From assembly GCA_028280345.1 (NCBI GenBank), contig JANQLY010000026.1, positions 1 to 64,000 of the forward strand: DNA of 64,000 nucleotides. The letters run 5' to 3'. Within the stretch, counting starts at the first letter, position 1. Each line of letters begins with the position of its first letter. Position numbers and translations under genes: made by a program. The notes below the pieces were generated by a model. That model searched no databases and was not told the origin of the DNA. It was given only the letters and a program-made list of their open reading frames with translations. This DNA comes from Pseudomonadales bacterium. Lineage in GTDB: Bacteria > Pseudomonadota > Gammaproteobacteria > Pseudomonadales > UBA7239. Shown piece after piece: positions 1 through 8,997 of the stretch.

Positions 1-1
1 T

Positions 2-394
2 AATCTCAACTACTGGCAATTCGGTGACTACCTCGGTATTGGTGCCGGTGCTCACAGCAAGATTACAGAAGCAAACGGGCATATTTTTCGCCAGCATAAA
101 ACCCGCCTGCCCGTGCACTATCTGCAAAGTCTCAATCCCACTGTCGAGCGGGTATCGATTGCAAAGCATGAACTGCCATTTGAGTTTATGCTCAATGCCT
201 TGCGCCTCGTGGATGGTTTTACCGTTGAATCCTATCGCGCCCACACCGGTCTTAACCTGACAGATGAACCGGTAAAGCAGACACTGGATCAGCTGTTTGC
301 CGAGCAATTGCTACAACAAACCGGTGATACTATTTCCCCAACGAGTCAGGGGTTGCTGTTTCTCAACAACCTCGTAGAACGATTTAGCCCATGA
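2..394 (+). CDS. hemW: HemW-like radical SAM haem chaperone, C-terminal part (5' end outside window)
   Basis: The last 130 residues of a protein whose start lies before the window; the open frame runs from base 2 to the TGA at 392-394. The fragment opens with NLNYWQFGDYLGIGAGAHSK, which is the conserved segment of the HemW/coproporphyrinogen-oxidase-like radical SAM family, followed by the helical HemN-type C-terminal domain with a winged-helix-like end. HemW is a haem-binding chaperone rather than a true coproporphyrinogen oxidase, but the N-terminal CxxxCxxC motif that would confirm the family is not in view. Downstream trxA begins 101 bases later and probably has its own promoter. Confidence 0.85.
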   Translation, partial: NLNYWQFGDYLGIGAGAHSKITEANGHIFRQHKTRLPVHYLQSLNPTVERVSIAKHELPFEFMLNALRLVDGFTVESYRAHTGLNLTDEPVKQTLDQLFAEQLLQQTGDTISPTSQGLLFLNNLVERFSP

Positions 395-421
395 ATGCCG
401 TGACTGTGCCATGCGCGGGTT

Positions 422-448
422 TTGTTAATCTGCCTTTTACGCTATGAT
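422..448 (+). promoter_or_regulatory. possible sigma-70 promoter for trxA
   Basis: TTGTTA at 422-427 and TATGAT at 443-448 are separated by 15 bases. The -10 is good but the spacing is short, so this is only a candidate. It lies 48 bases before the trxA start and after the hemW stop. Confidence 0.35.
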
Positions 449-495
449 TCCGGGCCTGAGAAAATCTGATTAGACTTTTATCTGGAGTATTTGGC

Positions 496-822
496 ATGAG
501 CAACGCCATTGTGCACGTAACTGATTCTTCTTTTGACGCTGAGGTACTCAGCTCTGATAAACCTGTAATTGTCGATTTCTGGGCAGAGTGGTGTGGTCCT
601 TGCAAAATGATCGCCCCCATCCTCGACGAGGTAGCGGGTGAATATGGCGACCGTATCAAGGTTTGTAAAATGGATGTGGATGCCAACAAGGAAACACCGG
701 CAAAACACAATATTCGTGGCATTCCGACCCTGATGATCTTCAAGGGTGGCGCTGTTGATAGCACCAAAGTGGGCGCCCTGTCCAAAACCGAGCTGGTGGA
801 GTTTGTCGAAGGTGCTCTGTAA
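496..822 (+). CDS. trxA: thioredoxin 1
   Basis: Cytoplasmic thiol-disulfide reductant of 108 residues, the normal length of the family. The redox site W32-C-G-P-C36-K is intact, Asp27 (buried catalytic acid) is in place within VDFWAEW, and the cis-proline loop GIPT lies near residue 76. A ribosome-binding site CTGGAG stands eight bases before the ATG. It is followed on the same strand by rho and ubiD, an order seen in pseudomonads. The 291-base gap to rho contains a separate promoter, so the two genes need not be co-transcribed. Confidence 0.97.
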   Translation: MSNAIVHVTDSSFDAEVLSSDKPVIVDFWAEWCGPCKMIAPILDEVAGEYGDRIKVCKMDVDANKETPAKHNIRGIPTLMIFKGGAVDSTKVGALSKTELVEFVEGAL

Positions 823-882
823 GCCCCTGATTCCCTGACCTACAGGCTTGTCCTGTGTTTACCCATCCCCCTGGAAAAAGCT

Positions 883-911
883 TTGAATTTTTAAGCAAGT
901 GTGATTATACT
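883..911 (+). promoter_or_regulatory. sigma-70 promoter of rho
   Basis: TTGAAT at 883-888 and TATACT at 906-911 with the ideal 17-base spacer. Transcription would begin near 918, about 195 bases before the rho start codon, giving a long untranslated leader. Confidence 0.7.
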
Positions 912-917
912 GGCCTC

Positions 918-1113
918 AATTCAGGGGGTTAGGGAGTAACAGGTTACAGGCTTCAGCCTATAAACCTCTGATAGCTGCCGGACATTTTGGGTCAATTACG
1001 TTCGGACACAAACAAAGAACTCTCCCTCTAAATCCTAATATTTACCCTTAGATTTAATAACCCACTCCGTGGCGATTCCGCCATTTTCCAACCATTAATC
1101 AATCCAAACACCT
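918..1113 (+). promoter_or_regulatory. long G-poor rho leader, candidate Rho autoregulation site
   Basis: The stretch 1019-1113 contains only about six G in 95 bases and is rich in C and U (runs such as CTCCCTCT and CCAACCATT), which is the composition expected of a Rho-utilisation site. In E. coli, Rho attenuates its own transcription in the leader of its gene. Here the composition and position fit the same idea, but no termination point can be read from the sequence. Confidence 0.45.
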
Positions 1114-2373
1114 ATGAACCTTACCGAACTTAAAACCAAACCGATTGCTGAGCTTCTCAACACTGCTGCTGAAATGGGCCTCGACAACCTCGCTCGCTCG
1201 CGCAAGCAAGATATCATTTTCGCCATTCTCAAGCGCCACGCCAAAAGTGGCGAAGATATTTATGGCGACGGCGTGTTGGAAATTTTGCAGGACGGCTTTG
1301 GGTTTTTGCGTTCAGCGGGCAGCTCCTATCTCGCAGGACCCGACGATATCTATGTCTCACCGAGTCAGATTCGTCGCTTTAACCTGCGTACCGGTGACTC
1401 CATTGCAGGCAAGATTCGCCCACCGAAAGAAGGTGAACGCTACTTCGCCCTGCTCAAGGTTGACGAGATTAACTACGACAAGCCGGAAAACTCCCGCAAC
1501 AAAATTCTGTTTGAAAACCTCACACCATTATTTCCCGACGAACGTCTCGTACTCGAGTCCGGTAATGGCTCCACCGAGGATTTAACCGGTCGCATCATCG
1601 ACCTCGTAGCACCTATCGGTAAAGGTCAACGCGGTTTGATTGTTGCACCGCCAAAGGCAGGTAAAACTATTCTGATGCAGAATATTGCGCAATCGATTAT
1701 TCGCAACAACCCCGAGTGTTACATCATGGTATTGCTCATCGATGAACGTCCGGAAGAGGTAACAGAAATGCAGCGTTCGGTACGCGGCGAAGTGATTGCA
1801 TCAACGTTTGATGAACCACCGGCGCGTCACGTACAGGTTGCCGAAATGGTGATTGAAAAAGCCAAACGTCTCGTCGAACACAAAAAAGACGTCGTCATTT
1901 TGCTCGACTCTATTACACGCCTTGCGCGCGCTTACAACACCATTGTACCTGCCTCGGGCAAGGTGCTGACCGGTGGTGTCGACGCCCATGCACTGGAGCG
2001 CCCAAAACGTTTCTTTGGTGCAGCGCGTAATATTGAAGAAGGCGGCAGCCTCACCATTATTGCCACAGCATTGATTAACACTGGTTCCAAGATGGATGAG
2101 GTTATCTACGAAGAATTTAAAGGCACCGGTAATATGGAATTGCACCTCGATCGCAAGATTGCCGAGAAGCGGGTTTACCCTGCGATCAATGTACGCAGTT
2201 CCGGTACGCGCCGCGAAGATTTGTTAACTGCCGAAGACGAACTGCAGCGTATGTGGATTTTGCGCAAGCTGTTACACGGTATGGAAGATTTGCCCGCCAC
2301 CGAATTTATGATCGACAAGCTCAAGGACACCAAGACCAACGAAGAATTCTTCAAGTCGATGAAACGTAAATAG
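1114..2373 (+). CDS. rho: transcription termination factor Rho
   Basis: Hexameric RNA-dependent ATPase that releases RNA polymerase. The 419 residues equal the E. coli length. In order: N-terminal helical bundle (about 1-45), cold-shock-like RNA-binding fold (about 50-120, with GFGFLR), and a RecA-type ATPase with Walker A around APPKAGKT, Walker [11 protein letters not shown] and the Q/R-loop segment. The C-terminus ends FFKSMKRK as in enterobacterial Rho. It starts at an ATG after an unusually long, G-poor leader and is followed 26 bases later by ubiD. No terminator was seen between rho and ubiD, so read-through is likely. Confidence 0.98.
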   Translation: MNLTELKTKPIAELLNTAAEMGLDNLARSRKQDIIFAILKRHAKSGEDIYGDGVLEILQDGFGFLRSAGSSYLAGPDDIYVSPSQIRRFNLRTGDSIAGKIRPPKEGERYFALLKVDEINYDKPENSRNKILFENLTPLFPDERLVLESGNGSTEDLTGRIIDLVAPIGKGQRGLIVAPPKAGKTILMQNIAQSIIRNNPECYIMVLLIDERPEEVTEMQRSVRGEVIASTFDEPPARHVQVAEMVIEKAKRLVEHKKDVVILLDSITRLARAYNTIVPASGKVLTGGVDAHALERPKRFFGAARNIEEGGSLTIIATALINTGSKMDEVIYEEFKGTGNMELHLDRKIAEKRVYPAINVRSSGTRREDLLTAEDELQRMWILRKLLHGMEDLPATEFMIDKLKDTKTNEEFFKSMKRK

Positions 2374-2399
2374 CCGCGTAAGCTCTTATTTATCAGACA

Positions 2400-3869
2400 A
2401 TGAAAAACTTCCGGGATTTGCGCGAGTTTCTCACCTTTCTCGAAGACAAGGGCGAACTCAAACGCATTCAAGCGGAAGTTGACCCCAACCTTGAAATGAC
2501 CGAAATCAGCGACCGGGTGTTACGCCAGGGCGGTCCCGCATTGCTGTTTGAAAACCCCAAAGGATTTGATACACCGGTGCTGACCAACCTGTTTGGCACT
2601 GAACAACGTGTTGCCTACGGTATGGGTGAAGAGCGTGTTGAAAGCTTGCGCGATGTCGGGAAATTACTGGCTTACCTGAAAGAGCCGGAGCCGCCGAAAG
2701 GCTTTCGCGATCTTGTCGATAAAATACCGGTGTTAAAACAGGTGCTCAATATGGGGCCCAAACAAACCAATAACGCCGCTTGTCAGCAAGTGGTCATCGA
2801 AAAAGATGACATCGACCTGACGCGTATACCCATTCAAACCTGTTGGCCAGAAGATGTTGCTCCGCTGATTACGTGGGCACTTGTGATTACCAGAGGTCCG
2901 CACAAGGAGCGCCAGAATATTGGCATCTACCGCATGCAGGTTATTGGCAAAAACAAACTGATTATGCGCTGGCTTTCACACCGCGGTGGCGCACTCGATT
3001 TCAAGGACTGGCAGGATACTTACCCAGGGGAACCATTCCCGGTTTCCGTGGCAATAGGCAGCGACCCCGCAACAATTCTTGGCGCTGTTACGCCGGTACC
3101 CGATACGCTATCAGAGTTTGCCTTTGCCGGACTATTGAGAGGTGAAAAAACCCTCGTCACCAAAAGCCTCAGCAACGACTTGCAGATTCCTGCCTCTGCC
3201 GAATACGTGCTCGAAGGCTTTATACATCCCGGAGAAATAGCCGATGAGGGCCCTTACGGAGACCATACTGGCTATTACAACGAGGTGGAATCTTTCCCGG
3301 TATTTACTCTCGAAAAAATCACTCACCGCAAAGATCCCATCTACCACTCCACGTATACCGGCCGCCCGCCCGATGAACCCGCAGTGCTCGGCCTCGCGCT
3401 CAATGAAGTGTTTATCCCTCTATTGCAAAAACAGTTCCCTGAGATTGTCGATTTCTATCTGCCGCCAGAGGGCTGTTCCTATCGGCTTGCGGTAGTCACC
3501 ATGAACAAACAGTATCCGGGTCACGCCAAACGCGTAATGATGGGAGTGTGGTCATTCTTACGCCAGTTTATGTATACCAAGTTTGTCATTGTCACTGACG
3601 CCGATGTCGATGCACGCAACTGGCAGGACGTTATCTGGGCCATGACCACACGCATGGATCCGGCGCGGGATTGTACGCTGATCGAAAATACTCCTATCGA
3701 TTACCTCGACTTCGCCTCACCGGTATCAGGCCTGGGCTCAAAAATTGGCCTCGATGCCACCGCCAAGTGGCCCGGAGAGACTGACCGGGAATGGGGGCGC
3801 CCGATTAGCATGAGTGATGATATCAAGGCGCGAATTGATGCGCTGTGGCACGAACTCGGGCTCGAATAA
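2400..3869 (+). CDS. ubiD: UbiD family 4-hydroxy-3-polyprenylbenzoate decarboxylase
   Basis: Prenylated-FMN-dependent decarboxylase of ubiquinone synthesis, 489 residues (E. coli UbiD 497). Family landmarks are the [20 protein letters not shown] segment, the metal/cofactor-binding region around [17 protein letters not shown], and the C-terminal [20 protein letters not shown] that marks the true UbiD branch. It requires prenyl-FMN from UbiX, which is not in this window. It lies 26 bases after rho in the same direction, an arrangement also found in Pseudomonas. Confidence 0.95.
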   Translation: MKNFRDLREFLTFLEDKGELKRIQAEVDPNLEMTEISDRVLRQGGPALLFENPKGFDTPVLTNLFGTEQRVAYGMGEERVESLRDVGKLLAYLKEPEPPKGFRDLVDKIPVLKQVLNMGPKQTNNAACQQVVIEKDDIDLTRIPIQTCWPEDVAPLITWALVITRGPHKERQNIGIYRMQVIGKNKLIMRWLSHRGGALDFKDWQDTYPGEPFPVSVAIGSDPATILGAVTPVPDTLSEFAFAGLLRGEKTLVTKSLSNDLQIPASAEYVLEGFIHPGEIADEGPYGDHTGYYNEVESFPVFTLEKITHRKDPIYHSTYTGRPPDEPAVLGLALNEVFIPLLQKQFPEIVDFYLPPEGCSYRLAVVTMNKQYPGHAKRVMMGVWSFLRQFMYTKFVIVTDADVDARNWQDVIWAMTTRMDPARDCTLIENTPIDYLDFASPVSGLGSKIGLDATAKWPGETDREWGRPISMSDDIKARIDALWHELGLE

Positions 3870-3975
3870 ACCATAAAAACCCTCCAAAATTGGCTGGCAT
3901 AATCCCCAACATGGCAGTATGCTGTTGAGCCTTTTCCAGGCTATTTTGCCTAACAAACGATTCAGGGAGACCTTT

Positions 3976-4521
3976 ATGAGTACCATCAGCCGTTTGTTTA
4001 TTCTTGTACTGATTCTTCTTTTTAGCCCCAACCTGCTCGCCAATCAGGATTATAGCTATACCTGCAAGCATGGCGATGCCCTGCGTATTATTTCAGTGAT
4101 CTACACCGAAGGCACCCCGGTACCCTGCCAGGTGACCTATGAAAAAGGCGACGGTACCCAGGTACTGTGGCAAGCACAAAACTCCCAGGGCTATTGCGAG
4201 TCCAAAGCAGAGAGCTTTGCAGAAAAACAAAGCGACTGGGGTTGGGAATGCTCCCGATTTAGTGATACAGCCATGAGCGGGGAAGCAGCCATGAGCGAAG
4301 AGAAAACCATGAGCGACACACAATCCATGGACGAAACAATGGAGATGGGTGAGGAAGCGGCTATGAGCGGGGAGGCAGCCATGAGCGAAGAAAAAACCAT
4401 GAGCGAAGAAAAAACCCTGTCCGAAACTGCGGATGATATGTCGCAACACGCCAGCAGTGAAACAGACACCATGATGGATGACGACGTGCTCAACGCCACT
4501 GCAGAACAAGCTACTGAGTAA
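3976..4521 (+). CDS. secreted Cys-domain protein with Met/acidic hexapeptide repeats
   Basis: No function recognised. The ATG at 3976 is chosen over an in-frame ATG at 3919 because GGGAGA precedes it and it opens directly into a signal peptide (residues 1-22, cleavage after LLA). A compact domain of about 70 residues follows with four cysteines (C30, C51, C74, C92), suggesting two disulfides in the periplasm. Residues 98-150 are low complexity: MSGEAAMSEEKT occurs twice, with extra MSEEKT/MSDTQS/LSETAD units, giving a methionine every six or seven residues among Glu and Ser. The tail is acidic. This looks disordered and could bind cations, but that is inference. The coding DNA of the two repeat blocks (near 4270 and 4360) is almost identical, so the repeat is recent. 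Confidence 0.8.
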   Translation: MSTISRLFILVLILLFSPNLLANQDYSYTCKHGDALRIISVIYTEGTPVPCQVTYEKGDGTQVLWQAQNSQGYCESKAESFAEKQSDWGWECSRFSDTAMSGEAAMSEEKTMSDTQSMDETMEMGEEAAMSGEAAMSEEKTMSEEKTLSETADDMSQHASSETDTMMDDDVLNATAEQATE

Positions 4522-4536
4522 CACTCACCGTTATCC

Positions 4537-5373
4537 ATGCCGTACAGCCGCTTTGATCTGACGATTGAGGATCACGTTGCCCACCTCCAGCTAAACCAGC
4601 CGGACAAGCACAACTGTATGACCGCCGCATTCTGGCGAGAGTTGCCAGCTGCCGTCGAGGAGATCAGCAATCGCGCACTCGCTCGTGTTATTGTGATCTC
4701 TTCAACCGGCAAACATTTCTCTTCTGGTCTCGACACTTCGGTTTTTTCTGCTTTTAACGAGGATTCCAGTAATAGCGAAAAAGGTCGTCAGGGAGAAACG
4801 CTGATGCAAACCCTCAAAGGGTTTCAGCACGCATTTACCTGTCTTGAAAAAGCTCGTGTCCCCGTGCTCGCGGCAATTCAGGGAGGTTGTATCGGTGGCG
4901 GCCTTGACATGGTCTGTGCCTGCGATAGTCGTTATTGCACTGAAGATGCTTACTTCACTGTTATGGAAACAAAAATTGCCATGACTGCCGATGTCGGCAC
5001 CCTGCAGCGTATTCAGCATCTGTTACCCGCTGGCATTGCCCGCGAGCTCGCCTACACAGGTCGCAAATTCAGTGCTGCTGAAGCCTTGCAATTCGGCCTC
5101 GTTAATCAGGTCTACCCGGATCAACAAAGTTTGCTTGATGCGGTGATGCAAATCGCACGTGATATTGCAGCCAATTCACCTTTATCGGTTTACGGCTGCA
5201 AGGAAATGTTTAATTATGCGCGTGAGCACAGCGTAGACGAAAGCCTGCAATATCAGGCGGTGTGGCAAGCGGGCATGTTTCACCAGCAGGATATGGTCGA
5301 AGCCTTCAGTGCTAAAGCCGAGGGCCGCGAGCCGGTTTACGATGAACTTAATCCCATTGAGACTATCGAATAG
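4537..5373 (+). CDS. crotonase family, delta(3,5)-delta(2,4)-dienoyl-CoA isomerase-like
   Basis: Enoyl-CoA hydratase/isomerase superfamily protein of 278 residues, probably in beta-oxidation of unsaturated or branched acyl chains. The oxyanion-hole segments are SSTGKHFSSGLD and QGGCIGGGLD. Instead of the two-glutamate hydratase pattern it has CTEDAYFTVMETKIAMTADV followed by GTLQR. This matches the acid residues of dienoyl-CoA isomerases (Asp in TED, Glu in MET, Asp in TADVG). The assignment to this branch is by motif recognition and is moderately sure; the superfamily is certain. It starts 15 bases after the preceding gene with no clear ribosome-binding site. Confidence 0.85.
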   Translation: MPYSRFDLTIEDHVAHLQLNQPDKHNCMTAAFWRELPAAVEEISNRALARVIVISSTGKHFSSGLDTSVFSAFNEDSSNSEKGRQGETLMQTLKGFQHAFTCLEKARVPVLAAIQGGCIGGGLDMVCACDSRYCTEDAYFTVMETKIAMTADVGTLQRIQHLLPAGIARELAYTGRKFSAAEALQFGLVNQVYPDQQSLLDAVMQIARDIAANSPLSVYGCKEMFNYAREHSVDESLQYQAVWQAGMFHQQDMVEAFSAKAEGREPVYDELNPIETIE

Positions 5374-5514
5374 CCACCTGTCATCATTCAACAAAAGGTG
5401 TTGTAACGACTTATTAATTGCAGATTACTTGCAAACAGTTCGGTTAAATCACCGGCTTTTATCAGGTATGATGCTCCCTTTAACTCAACCAACTCAATAA
5501 ATGGAAAACCAACG

Positions 5515-6342
5515 ATGAAATTATCCAAGACCTTAGGCACGGCAGCGTTGACCTGTCTGGTGCTGGCCAGCTGCAAAGAGAATACGGAAAGCACCGCAGC
5601 AATCAGTGAAACTCCGGCAGAAACCGAAGCTGCTACCGAGATGGCATCTGCCGATAGCAGTACCCAATTTGAAACCGAAGAACAAAAAGTCTCCTATATC
5701 ATTGGCCTGAACATGGGCGCCAATCTGCAAGCTCAGGGCCTGCCATTGGATGCTGACCTTATCGCTCTGGGTATTCAGGACAGCATGTCCGGTGCTGAAT
5801 TTAAATTAACTCAGGAAGAGATTGTCGCTACCATGCAGTCGTTCCAACAGAAAATGCAGGAACAACAAGCTGTTGAACAGGAACGGCAGCTCGCTGAGCG
5901 TCAACAAATGGAAGAAGCACACAAAGCTGCCGCCGAGAAAAACCTTGTCGATGGCAAAGCTTTCCTTGAAGAAAACGCAAAGAAAGAAGGTGTGCAGGTC
6001 ACTGAAAGCGGTTTGCAGTACAAAGTTATTACCGCAGGCACTGGACCAAAGCCTACCATTGATGACACCGTAACTGTTCACTACCGCGGCACATTAATTA
6101 ACGGCGAAGAATTTGACAGCTCTCATAGCCGCGGCCAACCGGCAACATTCTCGGTTGGCGCAGTTATTCCCGGGTGGATCGAAGCACTGCAATTAATGCC
6201 CGAAGGCTCTACATGGGAACTTTATATTCCCTCTGACCTCGCTTACGGCAGTGGTGCTACTGGCGGTTTGATCGGCCCGAACTCTACGTTAATTTTTGAA
6301 GTGGAATTAATTAAAGCTAATGCTGGTAGCGGTGATCAGTAA
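5515..6342 (+). CDS. FKBP-type peptidyl-prolyl isomerase, lipoprotein (FkpA/Mip type)
   Basis: Envelope proline isomerase and chaperone of 275 residues. The signal peptide ends in the lipobox LASC, making Cys20 the predicted lipidated residue. Lys21 at the following position gives no Asp retention signal, so outer-membrane sorting is likely. A helical FKBP_N dimerisation domain spans about 50-150 (VSYIIGLNMGANLQAQG, then a Gln/Glu-rich helix), and the FKBP domain spans about 160-270 with TVHYRGTLINGEEFDSS, VIPGWIEAL, and PSDLAYGSG. A strong terminator follows, so the transcript ends here. Confidence 0.93.
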   Translation: MKLSKTLGTAALTCLVLASCKENTESTAAISETPAETEAATEMASADSSTQFETEEQKVSYIIGLNMGANLQAQGLPLDADLIALGIQDSMSGAEFKLTQEEIVATMQSFQQKMQEQQAVEQERQLAERQQMEEAHKAAAEKNLVDGKAFLEENAKKEGVQVTESGLQYKVITAGTGPKPTIDDTVTVHYRGTLINGEEFDSSHSRGQPATFSVGAVIPGWIEALQLMPEGSTWELYIPSDLAYGSGATGGLIGPNSTLIFEVELIKANAGSGDQ

Positions 6343-6365
6343 ATATCTTGCTTGTTGTAAAAAGA

Positions 6366-6394
6366 AAAACCCGCCGTTTAATGGCGGGTTTTTT
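6366..6394 (+). terminator. rho-independent terminator after the FKBP gene
   Basis: Perfect stem AAAACCCGCC (6366-6375) with GGCGGGTTTT (6383-6392), seven-base loop, ending in a run of T. The A-rich 5' arm makes it usable in both directions, so it may also stop the convergent parE transcript. Confidence 0.92.
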
Positions 6395-6427
6395 ATTGGT
6401 TCTTAAATCTTGTTTCCCCAGCACAGG

Positions 6428-8314
6428 CTAACCGACTTCTGCCAAATCCCCTTTGGTTTCCAACCACTGTTTACGATCTGATGCACGCTTCTTCGCAAGT
6501 AACATATCAAGCATCTGATTAGTATCATCCCCCGCCTCAATTGTCAGCTGCACAAGGCGACGCGTATCCGGGTTCATCACAGTATCACGCAACTGGCTCG
6601 GGTTCATTTCACCCAGACCTTTAAAACGCTGCACATTCGGTTTACCTTTTTTCTTTTCCGCTTCAATACGATCAAGAACACCCTGCTTTTCCGAATCGTC
6701 GAGCGCATAATAAACATCCTTGCCCACATCAATACGATACAACGGTGGCATTGCCACATAAACATGGCCCTGGGTAACCAGGTTACGGAAGTGGCGCACA
6801 AACAACGCACAGATCAATGTTGCAATGTGCAAACCGTCAGAATCCGCATCGGCAAGAATACAGATCTTGTTATAACGCAAGCCGCTCAAATCATCAGAGG
6901 CCGGATCGATGCCCAGTGCAATCGAAATATCGTGAATCTCCTGGGAACCGAGCACTTCCTGGGAATCAACTTCCCAGGAGTTAAGAATTTTACCGCGCAG
7001 CGGCAAGATCGCCTGGTATTCACGATCCCGCGCCTGCTTCGCTGACCCACCGGCAGAGTCCCCTTCCACAAGAAACAACTCACCACGCTCAGGATCATCG
7101 CCAGAGCAATCGGCGAGCTTGCCTGGTAGCGCGGGCCCCTGGGAGACTTTTTTGCGCGCCACTTTTTTACCTGCACGCAATCGTTTCTGGGCATTGCTGA
7201 TACACAATTCGGCAATCGCTTCACCTTCTTCTGTATGCTGGTTAAGCCACAAGCCAAATGCATCCTTGATCACACCGGAAATAAATGCAGCTGCTTCACG
7301 GGAAGAAAGACGCTCCTTGGTTTGTCCGGAAAATTGTGGATCCTGCAGCTTTGATGACAATACATAACAACACTTGTCCCAGACATCATCCGGTGTCAGT
7401 TTGACACCGCGCGGCAACAGATTGCGAAACTCGCAAAACTCCCGCATCGCTTCAAGCAAACCGGTACGCAGGCCGTTGACATGAGTACCACCCTGAGCAG
7501 TCGGAATCAGATTCACATAAGATTCGCAGGTCATATCACCGCCTTCCGGCAACCATTGTACGGCCCAGTCCACCGCTTCGTTATTGGCACTGACGCCGCC
7601 AACAAACGGCTCCTGTGGTATCACCTCCCAACCCTGGGTTGCCGATACCAGATAGTCGCGCAAACCGTCTTCAAACAACCACTCTTCCTTGTCCTTTGAG
7701 GCCTCATCTTTGAAGGTTACTTTCAACCCCGGACACAATACCGCTTTGGCACGCAGCACATGCTTGAGGCGCGACACAGAAATTTTTACAGAATCAAAAT
7801 ACTTTTTATCTGGCCAAAAACGCACACTGGTACCAGTATTGCGCTGCCCTACCTTATCCACTACCTTGAGATTACTCGCCTTGTCGCCGTTTTTAAACGC
7901 CATCTGGTAGACCTTGCCACCGCGTTTGATTTGCACTTCCAGTTTAGTGGACAAGGCATTCACGACGGAGACACCCACACCGTGCAAACCACCGGAGAAC
8001 TGATAATTTTTATCGGAAAACTTGCCCCCGGCATGCAAGGTAGTGAGAATCACCTCTACACCGGGTTTTTTCTGTACCGGGTGTTTGTCTACCGGCATAC
8101 CACGCCCGTTGTCCGTACAGGTCAGGGAACCGTCTTTATGTAGCATCACATCGATCTGATTAGCATGCCCGGCAAGCGCTTCATCAACGCTGTTATCGAT
8201 AATTTCCTGGGCCAGGTGGTTAGGACGCGCGGTGTCGGTGTACATCCCCGGGCGTTTACGTACCGGCTCAAGGCCGGTTAATACTTCAATCGCTTCTGCG
8301 TTATAGTCACTCAT
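6428..8314 (-). CDS. parE: DNA topoisomerase IV subunit B
   Basis: ATPase subunit of topoisomerase IV, which decatenates daughter chromosomes together with ParC (encoded here at 59.3 kb). It has 628 residues, as is usual. The GHKL ATPase is seen in NSVDEALAGHANQ and DNGRGMPVD, the transducer domain follows, then the TOPRIM domain with EGDSAGGSAKQARD and DADSDGLHI, and a short C-terminal GyrB-like tail. It lies last in the minus-strand series nudF-yqiB-cpdA-yqiA-parE, the same order as in E. coli. Confidence 0.97.
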   Translation of the reverse strand: MSDYNAEAIEVLTGLEPVRKRPGMYTDTARPNHLAQEIIDNSVDEALAGHANQIDVMLHKDGSLTCTDNGRGMPVDKHPVQKKPGVEVILTTLHAGGKFSDKNYQFSGGLHGVGVSVVNALSTKLEVQIKRGGKVYQMAFKNGDKASNLKVVDKVGQRNTGTSVRFWPDKKYFDSVKISVSRLKHVLRAKAVLCPGLKVTFKDEASKDKEEWLFEDGLRDYLVSATQGWEVIPQEPFVGGVSANNEAVDWAVQWLPEGGDMTCESYVNLIPTAQGGTHVNGLRTGLLEAMREFCEFRNLLPRGVKLTPDDVWDKCCYVLSSKLQDPQFSGQTKERLSSREAAAFISGVIKDAFGLWLNQHTEEGEAIAELCISNAQKRLRAGKKVARKKVSQGPALPGKLADCSGDDPERGELFLVEGDSAGGSAKQARDREYQAILPLRGKILNSWEVDSQEVLGSQEIHDISIALGIDPASDDLSGLRYNKICILADADSDGLHIATLICALFVRHFRNLVTQGHVYVAMPPLYRIDVGKDVYYALDDSEKQGVLDRIEAEKKKGKPNVQRFKGLGEMNPSQLRDTVMNPDTRRLVQLTIEAGDDTNQMLDMLLAKKRASDRKQWLETKGDLAEVG

Positions 8315-8400
8315 CGTCGAACAATGACTCCCCCAACACTTTCAAAACAGATAAATTCAGCCTGAAATTTTCAGGCATCAGCGTTTCCGGCGCAATGCCT

Positions 8401-8970
8401 CTACAACGCTAAAAAGCGCATTATATAGGAAAACCAGCGCTCAAAATGGCGAAATCCATGGTCACCGCCATATTCAATAATATTCTGGCTATGGCAATAT
8501 TTTGCTGTCGCCTCACGAAAATCGAGTGTCTCATCACCTGTTTGCACCATCAGCAAATAGTTCTCCACCCGCTGTAGCTGAGGCAAATAAAAGCGTTTCA
8601 ATTCCTCGACATGTTGTTGTTCAAACAAGTAGTGGTCGTCATTGTAAAAATTTTTATTTTCACCGAGATAGGCTGCAAGAGTTTCAAACGGTTTTACCGA
8701 AGGGTTCACAAGCACTGCTTTGAGGTTGTATTTCTCCGCTAACCAGGTGGCGTAAAATCCACCAAGAGAACTGCCCACTACAGTAACTGCTTCTGTTTGC
8801 AACCAATGCTCAACCAACGTTTCGAGCTGTTTGATTGATTCCGCCGGATAGGGTTTGAGGTAGGGAATTTCAACAACCAGTTCATGATAGTGCTGATCCA
8901 GCCACTCCCGAAACAGTGTCGCCTTGTAAGACGCTGGAGAGCTGTTAAAACCGTGAATATAAAGCAGCAT
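8401..8970 (-). CDS. yqiA: YqiA-type alpha/beta-hydrolase esterase
   Basis: Small single-domain esterase of 189 residues (UPF0227 family). The oxyanion loop YIHGFNSSPASYK is at the N-terminus, the nucleophile Ser68 sits in GSSLG, and the catalytic His is in GGDHGFRHF near the C-terminus. E. coli YqiA hydrolyses short acyl esters in vitro; its physiological substrate is not known to me. It sits between cpdA and parE as in enterobacteria, with a 27-base gap to cpdA. Confidence 0.92.
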   Translation of the reverse strand: MLLYIHGFNSSPASYKATLFREWLDQHYHELVVEIPYLKPYPAESIKQLETLVEHWLQTEAVTVVGSSLGGFYATWLAEKYNLKAVLVNPSVKPFETLAAYLGENKNFYNDDHYLFEQQHVEELKRFYLPQLQRVENYLLMVQTGDETLDFREATAKYCHSQNIIEYGGDHGFRHFERWFSYIMRFLAL

Positions 8971-8997
8971 GGTGATTATGCTGGTGAGCAGCCACTA

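Noticed and set aside
842-860. ACAGG-cttgt-CCTGT hairpin after trxA as terminator
   Set aside because: Only a five-base stem with almost no T-run; too weak to list.
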